A DNA stretch of 64,000 nucleotides, from contig DLRK01000196.1 of NCBI GenBank assembly GCA_002501065.1, positions 101,279-165,278 on the forward strand, in the 5' to 3' direction. Under the pieces are notes generated by a model, which was not told the DNA's origin, ran no database searches, and worked only from the letters and a program-made list of their open reading frames with translations. The position numbers and the translations under genes are program-made. The DNA is from Akkermansiaceae bacterium UBA7890. Its GTDB lineage: Bacteria; Verrucomicrobiota; Verrucomicrobiia; Verrucomicrobiales; Akkermansiaceae. Positions 26,542 to 35,608 of this stretch are shown piece by piece; position 1 is the first letter of the stretch, and each line of letters opens with the position of its first letter.

Positions 26542-26650
26542 TGGATTAACTCTCTGCGTTTGGATTGCGACATGGCATCAAGTTCCTGAACTCCACCTCC
26601 AGACCGGCTCGTGGTCCCTGTTGAGGGAAAGAATCAAGTCAGGGCAATCC

Positions 26651-29083
26651 CTAATCCAGCGAAGGCCTGACCACCTGCCCCCGGGACTGGGCGGGAGTGT
26701 TTTCATAGGCACCGTAAAACTCGGAGTTGGAATCCAGCCACAAGGTGAGGCGATGGAAGTCTTCTTCCGGCAGTTTCACGCCGTGGTGATCTTCATCCAG
26801 GTATTCGAGCAATCTGGAAGCCCGGGCGCCGAACCGGCCGACCGTGGTGCGGCTGCCACCGTGAATCCCTGCATTGATCGAGCCATTGCTGACGTGAAAG
26901 TAGAAACCATATTTCCCTGCCAGGTTGTTGTAAGAGCGGGTCCAGCCGTTGGGGCCTTCGATCACTCCGGTCAGATCGAGTGCCTTCTTCTCCTGATGGC
27001 ACCCGACGCAATGGCGATCCAGCACCGGTTGGACGAGGCGCACATAGTTGAACGGGTTGGAGCCGTCGACATCGGGTCGGATCTTTGAAGGGGCCCGGCG
27101 CAGGGCCAGCGGAGTATTATTCGAAAGTATTGGCGGACGCCGTTTCTGTTCGTGGCATCCGATACAGGTCAGGTTTTCACCGGGGTGCACGTAGGTGCCG
27201 CTGCGCATCGACTGCACTGCCAGCCCCCGCTCGTCCAAGGTCTGAAAGTAGATCTCCCGGCCCGGAGGGACTTCGAAGTAGGCGCTGCCGTCCTCTTCCA
27301 CCGGCACCGTGCCCAGGACCGCCCGCGCGTTGGTTTGATTGGCAACGCCGATCCGCGGCTGGTTGGGAGGCGCGGTCGTCTTGGGCAGGATCTGCATCAC
27401 CCGCAGGGCGTCGATTCTTGTTCCCTTCGGCCATTGGAAATCGCTGTCGTAGACGTCCATCACGGCAACCGTCGCGGGGTGTTCTACATCAGCCGCTTGC
27501 CGGGCCGCAGCGGTCTGGATGGTTCGATCAGGAATCACCGGCGGCTTGAACCGGGGACGCAGGGGGATCGGGCTCAGGCAGGGGATTGCAGGATCGCGAT
27601 AGATCAACTCCCGGTTGCCGAACCGGTCGATCCAGTAGATGGCCCGGTTCCTGATATCGGAATCGTAGACACACAGGTAGTCGTCTTCGCTCAACGGCCA
27701 GGGTGTTCCATAGGCCTGACTCCGCCGGATGTTGTTTCTGCCGCCTTCGGCTTCGGGAAAGGGCGTGTCGGGCGTCAGACGTGTGATCTGTGACATGGCA
27801 TTGTCGTCTTCGACCTGCAGGTCGATCATGATGAGCGAACCGAAGGCATGACCGTGGTGGGCACCCGTGGAGGCCACGAACTTGTGCGAACCGGGAATGG
27901 CGCGAATGCTCATTTCCATCCATGGACGGTTCTCCCGGCGTTGCGGGTAATTGCCATGCAGTGAGCGGGGATCACGGCCATCGGGGTAACAGGTCCAGAG
28001 ATGATGGGCGATGTTGGTATCGCGATCAATGTAATCCCAGCGCGTGTAGACGATCAGGCCGTCGTTGGTGACGCTGGGATGCCATTCATGGGTTTCATGG
28101 TAACTCAAGCGGATGATATCACTGCCGTCCGGCTCCATGGAATGGAGGGTGTAGACCGGGCAGTGCCGTCCGCAACGCAGGTAACCGCCGCGCCGTTCCG
28201 AGATGAACGCGATCCGCCCGTTGGGCAGGAAGCACGGATCGAAGTCATCCAGAGGTCCGTCCGTCAGTTGCACCAGGCCGGTGCCGTCGGCATTGCATTT
28301 GAAAAGGTGGTAGCTGTATTCGGGTTTCCACTCATAGGCTTCTTTCCCCCGGTATTTACTCCAGGCCCCGGCTTCGCTGTAGGCGAAGAGGATCGTCTTG
28401 CCATCAAACGACAGTTCGGGAGAGAGAAAGGTTCCCGAGTCGAGTTTCCGGCCTTTCAACCGTCCGTTTTGAACCACGGAATCGGCCAGTAAATTGGTCA
28501 GTTCCGGGTTCTGGCCAAAGGGGTTCGACAAGACGAAGAGACCGCCGCCCGGTCGGGCATTGCAGCCGTAGTACTGGTCGCACATGTGATACACGCCGAC
28601 CGAGTCATGCCGCTTGAGGAAGAGCAGTTGCTCGATGTCGAGCAGCGGATTGCAGAAGGCGATCCTGCGGGCCAGGGCACGGGCCGCGAAATGGATCTTC
28701 CGGCGGTCACCGGTCGGCGGGGCATTGCCCCCTTCGAATCCGGCCAGGCGTTGTTCGATTTTCGTCAGGTCGGCCTCAAGAGGATCGAGTCGTGCAGCCC
28801 CGGCGGTTGGGCGAAGGCGGGCGGCGAGGTCCCTGGCCCGGTTTGCCACCTCACGGGTGTGGGCCAGTGAGAAATTCGTCGTCACTTCCCCCCGGGTCGC
28901 AGCAAAGCGCGTGTCGCGATTGATCCAGTCGGCCTCGATCTCCCGCTGGAGTGCAGGACGGAGATCGGCCGGGGCGGGGGATTCCGTGCCAGCGACGACT
29001 GCTGTCAGAGTGCAGTGCAAAAGGCAACCGAGTGCACTCGATCGGGCGAAACTGCCGAGGTGACGTGATGGTGTCTCACTCAT
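26651..29083 (-). CDS. HzsA-like propeller di-haem c protein (paralogue A)
   Basis: About 810 residues from ATG 29083 (MSETPSRH). A signal segment (GCLLHCTLTAVVAG) and a helical region with HFAARALARRIAFCNPLL precede the HzsA-like core: LLFLKRHDSVGVYHMCDQYY, GGGLFVLSNPF, then TolB/PD40-like blades (DGTGLVQLTDGPLDDFDPC, LPNGRIAFISERRGG, NDGLIVYTRWDYIDRD). The middle domain LGTVPVEEDGSAYFEVPPGR leads to haem motif CIGCH (near residue 638), and a second CVGCH follows near 690 in VQPVLDRHCVGCHQ. Known family: similar to the hydrazine synthase alpha subunit, but residue +4 after the first haem histidine is Arg rather than the Tyr I recall as iron ligand there. Exported; redox partner unknown. A CRP/FNR box is 63 bases upstream. 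Confidence 0.85.
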   Translation of the reverse strand: MSETPSRHLGSFARSSALGCLLHCTLTAVVAGTESPAPADLRPALQREIEADWINRDTRFAATRGEVTTNFSLAHTREVANRARDLAARLRPTAGAARLDPLEADLTKIEQRLAGFEGGNAPPTGDRRKIHFAARALARRIAFCNPLLDIEQLLFLKRHDSVGVYHMCDQYYGCNARPGGGLFVLSNPFGQNPELTNLLADSVVQNGRLKGRKLDSGTFLSPELSFDGKTILFAYSEAGAWSKYRGKEAYEWKPEYSYHLFKCNADGTGLVQLTDGPLDDFDPCFLPNGRIAFISERRGGYLRCGRHCPVYTLHSMEPDGSDIIRLSYHETHEWHPSVTNDGLIVYTRWDYIDRDTNIAHHLWTCYPDGRDPRSLHGNYPQRRENRPWMEMSIRAIPGSHKFVASTGAHHGHAFGSLIMIDLQVEDDNAMSQITRLTPDTPFPEAEGGRNNIRRSQAYGTPWPLSEDDYLCVYDSDIRNRAIYWIDRFGNRELIYRDPAIPCLSPIPLRPRFKPPVIPDRTIQTAAARQAADVEHPATVAVMDVYDSDFQWPKGTRIDALRVMQILPKTTAPPNQPRIGVANQTNARAVLGTVPVEEDGSAYFEVPPGREIYFQTLDERGLAVQSMRSGTYVHPGENLTCIGCHEQKRRPPILSNNTPLALRRAPSKIRPDVDGSNPFNYVRLVQPVLDRHCVGCHQEKKALDLTGVIEGPNGWTRSYNNLAGKYGFYFHVSNGSINAGIHGGSRTTVGRFGARASRLLEYLDEDHHGVKLPEEDFHRLTLWLDSNSEFYGAYENTPAQSRGQVVRPSLD

Positions 29084-29146
29084 ATCCGTAAGGTTGTGTC
29101 CCGTGATGCCGGGGATCACATGTTTAGGTTCGAATAGCGGAAGCGA

Positions 29147-29160
29147 TTGATCTGGGTCAA
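29147..29160. promoter_or_regulatory. CRP/FNR-type box between divergent paralogue A and dehydrogenase genes
   Basis: TTGATCTGGGTCAA, 63 bases upstream of paralogue A (29083) and 164 bases upstream of the dehydrogenase-cytochrome gene (29325). It could serve either or both. Confidence 0.65.
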
Positions 29161-29192
29161 TTCGAGATCAGATCGAGCAGATTCGAGATCAG
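29160..29192. repeat. two direct copies of a 12-bp sequence next to the CRP/FNR box
   Basis: ATTCGAGATCAG occurs at 29160-29171 and again at 29181-29192, 21 bp (two helical turns) apart, immediately beside the box at 29147-29160. This spacing suits two protein molecules bound on the same DNA face. Confidence 0.5.
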
Positions 29193-29324
29193 CTCGGATC
29201 GTATTGCGGCATTGATGTGCGGAGTGATGTCGTCTGAAAACTCGTTCAGAGAGGTGACGTTGAGAATCTTGCGATCCTGTCATCCGTCGTGCATTGCTCA
29301 GAAACCAGCTACAAGGAACCACCA

Positions 29325-31523
29325 ATGATCAAGTCCATGACCAAGTTGCCGCTAACCACCGTGTGTGTGAGTCTGTTCTGTCTGCTCAGTGATGCCGCCT
29401 TTTCCCAGGCGAGCAGACTGCCTCATGATCAGCAGTACAAGGTGAAGGATCAGTACTTCAAACCACTGCCTCCTGCCGAGGCAATCAAGACCATCGAGGT
29501 TCCCAAAGGCTATCACCTCGAGTGCGTTGCCAGTGAGCCGATGGTGCAGGAGCCCGTCAGCTTTGCCTTCGACGAAGACGGTGCGATCTATGTCTGTGAA
29601 TGGCTGACCTACATGCAGGACGAGCGGGGGCAGGGTCAGCTTGATAAGATTTGCCGGGTCGTCAAATTGGTGGACACCGATGGCGACGGCAGGATGGACG
29701 TTCGCACCGTATTCATCGACAAGATCTGTCTGCCAAGATCGATTCTGCCCCTGAAGGACCGGGTCCTGGTCCTTCTTTCAGAGGAAACCTCGATCTATGC
29801 CTATTTCGACCGTGATGGTGATGGTGTCTCTGACGGTCGTGAAGTGGCGTTCCAGGGGCGCCGACAGGGGGGGAACATCGAGCACCAGCTCTCCGGTTTG
29901 ATCTGGAACCTGGATAATTACATTTACAACAGTGACATGCGCCTCAAGTACGCGGGCGGAAAGCTCACCGCGGAATCCCATTCCAAGGGGAGAATCACGC
30001 AGTGGGGAATTGCGCGTGATGATGACGGCCGGATCTACTGTTCCTGGGCGGGAGGAGGAAACCCCGCGCACTCCTTCCAGTTTCCGGGCGGCTACCCGAT
30101 CCTGCCCCTGTCGAAGGGTGACGAGCATGCGCCCGGGTACGATATCCCGCTTGCGATCTGCCGGGTCGAGGATCAATCCTCCGGCAACTATGATTTCAAG
30201 AATGACAGGATTCTGACCATCTTTTCCGCAACCTGCGGGCAAACGGTTCTGCGCAGTGACCTGACCCCCCAGTGGTATGGGTGCGTGGCGACTCCGGAAC
30301 CGGTCGGGCGCTTGATCCGCATGAGTACGATCAAGAACGAGAACGGAAAGCGTGTTGCGCACAATACCTTTCCTGACGGCGAGTTCATCCGCGGCACTGA
30401 CGCTTTTTTCCGGCCGGTATGGGCGGAGTCCGGGCCGGATGGATGTTTCTACTTTTCCGACATGTATCGTGGAATCATCCAGGAAAAGACCTGGTTTCCC
30501 CACCAGGGCGACCACATCTGGGTGAAGCGTTACAAGCGCGTGAAGGAATGGGGGATGCTGAAGGTGTTCCGTCATGGCCGCATCTACCGCCTCGTGCCTG
30601 ATGACAGGAAGCCCCCGCCGGTGCCGAAGATGAAGAATCTGTCGAGCAGGGAACTGGTCAAGTATCTGTCGAGCGGCAACGGCTGGATCCGCGACACGGC
30701 CCAGAAACTGATCGTCTATAATCAGGATTCTTCCGTGGTTGATGAGCTGAAGCAGCTGGCATCCAGTTCACCCTCGATCAACACCCGGCTGGTGGCCCTG
30801 TGGACGCTGGAGGGCCTGGGGAAACTGGATGTGGAGATCGTGTCCGGAGCGTTGAAGGACAGGGAGGAGCGCGTGCGACTGTCAGGAATCCACCTCGCGG
30901 AGCGCTTCATGGCTGATGGCAACAAGTCGATAGAGAAGCAGGTCCTGGCGATGGAGGACACCGCCTCACCGGATACCGCCATGCAGCTCATACTGAGTCT
31001 GGATCCAGCGATTGATCCCTCCTACGAAGAGAAGCGGCGGGCTGTCGCGGCCAGGAACCCGAAGCATCCCCTGATCGCACGTTTTCTCAGGCAGGATGAA
31101 GAGCGGGTGAAAAGGTCAGCGCTCAGCGCCTCGGCCAAGTCCGGTCTCAAGATCTACGAAACCCTCTGCATCGTCTGCCACGGCAAAGACGGCAAGGGCG
31201 TTGTGGAAGCGGGGAAGTTCCTGGCCCCACCCCTGCGGAATGACCGCTGGTTCACGAAACGCCGGGTTGATGCGATCGCCCGGATCGTGCTGAAAGGGGA
31301 AACGGGTCCCATTGGCGATAAGGTGTACGGCGAGGGGATAATGCTCCCGCTGGAAGCGGCCTACGACGACCGGCAGCTTGCCGACCTGATCAACTATATC
31401 GGCCTCACATGGAACGGATGGAAAGCGCCCATCAAGGCCTCCACTATTGGAAAGGTCCGCAACGAGATCAAGGATCGCAAACTGCCCTATACCAACGAAG
31501 AACTGGAGGCGCTCGGGAAATAG
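29325..31523 (+). CDS. PVC-type membrane-bound dehydrogenase with HEAT and cytochrome c domains
   Basis: A protein of 732 residues from ATG 29325 (CAAGGAACC upstream), with signal peptide ending near SDAAFSQA. Residues ~40-430 form a propeller typical of the 'putative membrane-bound dehydrogenase' domain (VPKGYHLECVASEPMVQEP, FAFDEDGAIYVCEWLTYMQD, LVDTDGDGRMD, YFDRDGDGVSDGREVAF). HEAT-like helices follow (about 440-600). A C-terminal cytochrome c domain carries CIVCHGKDGKG near residue 620 with a distal methionine candidate in EGIMLPLEA. In this group the family is thought to oxidise sugars or alcohols and pass electrons to the haem. It is divergent from paralogue A across a shared box. Confidence 0.85.
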   Translation: MIKSMTKLPLTTVCVSLFCLLSDAAFSQASRLPHDQQYKVKDQYFKPLPPAEAIKTIEVPKGYHLECVASEPMVQEPVSFAFDEDGAIYVCEWLTYMQDERGQGQLDKICRVVKLVDTDGDGRMDVRTVFIDKICLPRSILPLKDRVLVLLSEETSIYAYFDRDGDGVSDGREVAFQGRRQGGNIEHQLSGLIWNLDNYIYNSDMRLKYAGGKLTAESHSKGRITQWGIARDDDGRIYCSWAGGGNPAHSFQFPGGYPILPLSKGDEHAPGYDIPLAICRVEDQSSGNYDFKNDRILTIFSATCGQTVLRSDLTPQWYGCVATPEPVGRLIRMSTIKNENGKRVAHNTFPDGEFIRGTDAFFRPVWAESGPDGCFYFSDMYRGIIQEKTWFPHQGDHIWVKRYKRVKEWGMLKVFRHGRIYRLVPDDRKPPPVPKMKNLSSRELVKYLSSGNGWIRDTAQKLIVYNQDSSVVDELKQLASSSPSINTRLVALWTLEGLGKLDVEIVSGALKDREERVRLSGIHLAERFMADGNKSIEKQVLAMEDTASPDTAMQLILSLDPAIDPSYEEKRRAVAARNPKHPLIARFLRQDEERVKRSALSASAKSGLKIYETLCIVCHGKDGKGVVEAGKFLAPPLRNDRWFTKRRVDAIARIVLKGETGPIGDKVYGEGIMLPLEAAYDDRQLADLINYIGLTWNGWKAPIKASTIGKVRNEIKDRKLPYTNEELEALGK

Positions 31524-31597
31524 CTCCATCAGGAGGTGCGGTTACCCCGATGTAGCTCCTCCGAGAGTCGGAACCTCCCGGTCGTGAACCAACCACG

Positions 31598-31612
31598 GGC
31601 CGCAATGCGGCC
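31598..31612. terminator. short palindrome between convergent genes
   Basis: GGCCGCAATGCGGCC is a perfect 7-bp inverted repeat about one base. It lies between the dehydrogenase stop (31523) and the DUF1501 stop (31633). No T-run; it may help terminate or stabilise either transcript. Confidence 0.3.
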
Positions 31613-31632
31613 TCAAGCGGCAGCATTCAGGT

Positions 31633-32880
31633 TCAGGTGAGGATGTCCAGGTCCGGGAACGATCCCAGGATTGGTTCGCTCGGGATGTGGAGCCACTTCT
31701 TCAGCACCGTGGAATAGACGGCCCGGAAGTCCATGTTGTGCTTGAGAGCCCCGTTGCGAACCTTGTAGACGTCCTCCAGGCTGGGATAGGCCGCCTGGAG
31801 GCCGGGTTTGACCCTGGGCCCGAAGAAGAACATCGCCCCGGCATGGCCGTGGTCGGTTCCGTTGCTGCCGTTCTCCACAATGTTGCGGCTGAACTCGCTG
31901 AACGAAAACGTCAGGACCCGCTCGTCCTGCCCCTGCTGCGCCAGGTCCTTTTGAAAGGCGAAGATGGCGTCGTTCAGATCGCCCAACAGCCTGTCGTGCG
32001 CTTTGCGCTGGTTGCTGTGGGTGTCGTAGCCCCCCTGGAGCGTGTAATAGATGCGTGTGTCGAGCCCGCCGTTGATCAGGCCGGCGATGGAGCGCAAGTT
32101 GTTCGCCAGGCCGCTCTTGGGATATTCGACCTTGGGCTTGTAGGCACTGGCCAGACGGCGGATCTCTTCGCTGCTCGCATTGGCTGCCACGGCGGTGTGG
32201 CTGAGAAAGTCGATATTCCCCTCCGGCTGGGCGACCGGCTGCTTGTGCAGTTTCTGGTAGAGGGCCTTGCGGGCCGGGTCGTTCTGAGCACCCGTGTAGA
32301 GAAACGATTCCGGCCGCCGGAAGGTGATGCCGGAGTGGCGCGGACCCTTGAGGGCCGGGGGGCTCTTGTCGGCTCCGACTGCCACGGACAGAATGGGTTC
32401 GGACTTCTCGGCGAATCCTCCCTCGATGGCCCGCCCGATCCAACCGTGCGGGACGTCCGGGCAGCGGCCCCGCTCGTCGGCCATGTGCCAGATGTCCATG
32501 GAACTGAAATGGCTGTAGTTCGGATGGGGATACCCGACTCCCGGCAGGATGCCCAATTGCCCTTCGTCCAGGAGCTCCTTGAATCCTTTCAGGCGGGGAT
32601 GGAAACCCAACTCGGCGTCGAGCTTGATGATCTCGTTTTCCGGGATGCGAGTGGTCTTGCGCCCCTCCACGTAGGCCTTGTTGCCGTATGGAATCAGGGT
32701 GCTGAGGGTGTCGTTGCCACCGCTCATTTCGATGACAACAAGAATCTGGGGAGCGCTTTGAGCGGATGGCTCGGCCTGCGCGGATTGAATCAGGAAATCA
32801 GGCAGGACGGCGCTCGCTCCGATCAAACCGAGGCCCCGGTTGAGGAAGTCGCGACGGGTGGCGATGGGCTGGTGGGACAT
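31633..32880 (-). CDS. DUF1501 protein, Tat-exported
   Basis: A protein of 415 residues from ATG 32880. The N-terminus has a twin-arginine signal (ATRRDFLNRGLGLIGASAV), R9-R10. The rest is a sulfatase/alkaline-phosphatase-superfamily-like fold: ILVVIEMSGGNDTLSTLIPY near the start, YGYPHPNYSHFSSMDIWH-type segment in the middle (VGYPHPNYSHFSSMDIWH), TLQGGYDTHSNQ and FSFSEFSRNIVENGSNGTDH near the end. DUF1501 members are nearly always encoded with DUF1800, as here, 28 bases downstream of it. The biochemical role is unknown. The shared transcript is preceded by a perfect CRP/FNR box. Confidence 0.9.
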   Translation of the reverse strand: MSHQPIATRRDFLNRGLGLIGASAVLPDFLIQSAQAEPSAQSAPQILVVIEMSGGNDTLSTLIPYGNKAYVEGRKTTRIPENEIIKLDAELGFHPRLKGFKELLDEGQLGILPGVGYPHPNYSHFSSMDIWHMADERGRCPDVPHGWIGRAIEGGFAEKSEPILSVAVGADKSPPALKGPRHSGITFRRPESFLYTGAQNDPARKALYQKLHKQPVAQPEGNIDFLSHTAVAANASSEEIRRLASAYKPKVEYPKSGLANNLRSIAGLINGGLDTRIYYTLQGGYDTHSNQRKAHDRLLGDLNDAIFAFQKDLAQQGQDERVLTFSFSEFSRNIVENGSNGTDHGHAGAMFFFGPRVKPGLQAAYPSLEDVYKVRNGALKHNMDFRAVYSTVLKKWLHIPSEPILGSFPDLDILT

Positions 32881-32908
32881 GGGAAATGTTCTGGTTGGTG
32901 GTTGGTTC

Positions 32909-34852
32909 TTATTGGCGGGTGATGACGGCAAGTTCGGAGCTGGGCTGGAAGCGGATCGGTGCGTTCCGAGCCAGTTGGTATTCCGGCAGGCTGACCAGGG
33001 CGACCAGCACGGCCCGGAGACGGGTGTTGATCTCGTTGCGCTTTCCGGCCCACTGCTCCGGTGGAGGCAGGGGCCCCAGATAGGCGATCAATTCCTGGCG
33101 TTTTGGTTTGCTGAGGGGAACACAGAGCAGGGCCCGGGCGAGCGAATCCACCACGACGGCGGGATCAGCGTTTCCACTCTCCTGTAACCAGGCAACGAGA
33201 TCGACTGGAGCGACCAGCTTGGCCATGACGTTGTATCGCTGCAGCAGCGAGCTGGCATCAACCCAGGCGCGGCCTCCCTCCCAGCCGGCGACATTGGGCG
33301 GTTCGAGGAGCCGCTGTCCCAGATTGCTGACGGTTCCGTCGATGGACGCGAAGTCGACGTTGGTCAATTTGAGGGTGCGGATGGCGCTGATCATCAACTC
33401 CACCGGGCTCTTGATGTGGGTGCCCATCGATCGTTCGCTGAAAAACTCTTCGGATCGGAACAGATTGCGCAGCATGGGTTTCATCTCATACTGGTGGCTT
33501 CGCAGCACGTGGGCCATCTGCTCAACGGCTCCCTTGTCGGGATTGTCGTGGACAAAGAAGCGGAAGAGCTTGCCGGTGATGTAGCGGGAGGTGGCCGGTT
33601 GCTGCAGGATCAGACTCACCAGTTCGTCGCCTCCAAAGTTTCCCTTCTGGCCGAAGAGGGTCTTCTCCCCGGTATCGTGGCGGCTGGCCACAAATTTGAA
33701 CTGGCCGTTGTGATACTCGAAGTTGTATCCGGTCAGCGCCCGCGCCGCTTCCGCCAGATCCTTCTCGGTGTAGCCCTGGCCCTCGCCCATGGAAAAGAGT
33801 TCCAGGATTTCCCGTCCGAGATTCTCGTTGCCCGATCCCTTGAAATTCACGTGGTTGTCCAGATAGCGGATCATGGCCGGATCGTGGGCGATGCCGTTCA
33901 GAAGGGCGCCGAAGTTCTCCGAAGCCCGGTGGCGAAACATCTCGTTCTGCCGCCACATGGCATAGGAATCCTCGCCCGCCAGGAAGCTGCAGGCAAAATG
34001 GCCGTGCCAGAAGAGGGCCAGTTTCTCCTGCAAGGGTCGCTTCGTCTCGGCCATGCGCCGCAACCACGCCCGGCGTAGTCGATGATGTTGATTCTGGCGG
34101 AACGAGACGCGGGATTGATTCAATTCCGCCTTTTGGGCCGCGTTGAGATGGTGCTCGTAAGGGGCGGTTCGCCGGTGGGGAAAAGCATCGAACCAACCGG
34201 CCGTTTCAGGCTGGAGGTGGTAGTCGACCAGGTAGTCCACGGCCGCAAAGAGACCCATCCTGTGTAATCGGGAGACTTCCTCGGGCGAACCTCCGAAACC
34301 GGCACGGAACAGCAGATGGCGGGCCTTCTCGTAGTTCCAGGCGCTGGCCGCCAGTGGCTTCAGTCCGCCGATGACCGCCGCCTTGGCCTGGGCGGCCCGC
34401 TCGGTGGCGCGCAGGACAGTCTCCCTGGCACTGGTCACGTCGCGCTCCCGGGCCTCCTTGTCGGCATCGGTCGCTTCCTTCGCCGCTTTCCTGGCTTTGG
34501 CGAGGGCCGCTTTGGTGCTCCTCACGGCCTTGTCGGCAGCGAAGGTCTCCTGGGCCCGCAATGCTTCGGTGGCCTTGCTGGCTGCTGCGGTCTTTTCGAC
34601 CAGGGCCTTCTCTGCAGCGGCTTTCTCGGCTGCCTGGGCCTCCGCCCGGGCCTTGACTTCTGCAACGGCCTTTTCCGCGGCCGCCTGCTCCTGACGCGCC
34701 TTCTCCGCGGCAGCCCTGGCCGCCTCCAGCGGACTGGAATCAGCCTGTGCGTGGGGGGACAGGCATAGTGACAACCCAAGGGCACAGCCCAGCACGGTGG
34801 CGGACATCCCACGAAGGTTCTTGCTCGGGAAGACAGTGAGAGTCGATTTCAT
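32909..34852 (-). CDS. DUF1800 protein with N-terminal coiled coil
   Basis: A protein of 647 residues. A signal peptide (ATVLGCALGLSLCLSPHAQA) is followed by ~120 residues (about 40-160) made almost only of Ala, Glu, Lys, Arg and Gln in heptad-like order, a long coiled coil or periplasm-spanning rod. DUF1800 proper starts near residue 165 (WNYEKARHLLFRAGFGGSPEE) and includes KLALFWHGHFACS, GNENLGREILELFSMGEGQ, YTEKDLAEAARALTGY, PPNVAGWEGGRAWVDASSLL and a tail. DUF1800 function is unknown; it is a partner of DUF1501. The coiled coil is not a standard part of the family. Confidence 0.88.
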   Translation of the reverse strand: MKSTLTVFPSKNLRGMSATVLGCALGLSLCLSPHAQADSSPLEAARAAAEKARQEQAAAEKAVAEVKARAEAQAAEKAAAEKALVEKTAAASKATEALRAQETFAADKAVRSTKAALAKARKAAKEATDADKEARERDVTSARETVLRATERAAQAKAAVIGGLKPLAASAWNYEKARHLLFRAGFGGSPEEVSRLHRMGLFAAVDYLVDYHLQPETAGWFDAFPHRRTAPYEHHLNAAQKAELNQSRVSFRQNQHHRLRRAWLRRMAETKRPLQEKLALFWHGHFACSFLAGEDSYAMWRQNEMFRHRASENFGALLNGIAHDPAMIRYLDNHVNFKGSGNENLGREILELFSMGEGQGYTEKDLAEAARALTGYNFEYHNGQFKFVASRHDTGEKTLFGQKGNFGGDELVSLILQQPATSRYITGKLFRFFVHDNPDKGAVEQMAHVLRSHQYEMKPMLRNLFRSEEFFSERSMGTHIKSPVELMISAIRTLKLTNVDFASIDGTVSNLGQRLLEPPNVAGWEGGRAWVDASSLLQRYNVMAKLVAPVDLVAWLQESGNADPAVVVDSLARALLCVPLSKPKRQELIAYLGPLPPPEQWAGKRNEINTRLRAVLVALVSLPEYQLARNAPIRFQPSSELAVITRQ

Positions 34853-34889
34853 TCAATGAATCTAAACGCTGGAGAAATCCATGACCGCA

Positions 34890-34903
34890 TTGATTCAAAT
34901 CAA
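34890..34903. promoter_or_regulatory. perfect FNR-consensus box upstream of DUF1800-DUF1501
   Basis: TTGATTCAAATCAA is the textbook FNR palindrome with no mismatch, 37 bases before the DUF1800 start codon at 34852. Confidence 0.7.
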
Positions 34904-35163
34904 AAGACGTGAAAATCTCCGATTCGGACAGCATCGAGGGATACGGAGTGCAAATCCGGAACAGTCCCGCGAAAGCGTCCCATCTTCCTGAAACCACGGG
35001 GCTCCCGTCCCGGTCCCAGGCGCGGTCGCTGGGGGATGGAAATCACATCAAATCACGATCGCCCGGGGCACACATTTCGATTCGTCAACCCACGTCGCCG
35101 GGCAGTTCATGACGCTACCCGAGTGCGCCATGAATGTCTTTTTCCGGTCACTCGCCGGCATTC

Positions 35164-35400
35164 TTACTCGTGCTGGGTATGCTCATCCCGCCGGCACCAG
35201 TCCAGAAAGTCATCCCAGGATCTTTCGTCTGCTTCGGACAGGTCCTCGTGAATCGCGGCCGCGACTCTCTTCCCGGCGCCGGCGACGGCGGCCAGGATCA
35301 CGGTGGTAGTCCCCGTCACGGCATCGCCGCCCGCATAGACGCGGCGGTGAGTGGTGAGGCCCTTCTCTTCCTCGACGATAGCCCTTCTCTTGCTGGCTTC
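35164..35400 (-). pseudogene. remnant of a GltD-like (glutamate synthase small chain family) C-terminus
   Basis: Reading the minus strand to the TAA at 35164-35166 gives EEEKGLTTHRRVYAGGDAVT followed by GTTTVILAAVAGAGKRVAAA and IHEDLSE, then an acidic tail. VYAGGDAVTGTTTVILAAVAGAGKRVA is the hallmark C-terminal FAD/NADPH-binding segment of GltD-type oxidoreductases. Only about 75 codons remain, with no start codon and no upstream domains. It lies between two island genes and looks like the stump of a gene interrupted or deleted by rearrangement. Its parent family is clear; which member it was is not. Confidence 0.7.
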
Positions 35401-35608
35401 GTGAGTTGCATCCGGGCAATGCCAAGCCCCTAAGCCGCTTCACGCTTGGAACAGTTCCGGCGCGTGTGGAACGATTCACCCTGATCTGCCACACATTAAT
35501 GAGGGATTGAGCCCGGAAGCTCTGGACCCAAGTCAATCACTTCCTGGAAACTGCTCTACAATTCCGCTGTCCCCAACCTCCGGTTGACCGGAGGGGCAGG
35601 ATGGCCTT

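Larger units (their letters stand above)
34853..35608. other. 756-base gap with a regulatory box and a gene remnant
   Basis: This is the longest gap in the window. It holds the CRP/FNR box at 34890-34903 and a decayed gltD-like C-terminus at about 35164-35400 (both listed separately). I saw no intact gene, RNA gene or transposase. The remaining stretches (34904-35163, 35401-35608) show no recognisable structure. Confidence 0.6.

Noticed and set aside
31687..32922. 411-codon plus-strand frame
   Set aside because: Antisense to DUF1501, whose Tat signal and family motifs are clear.
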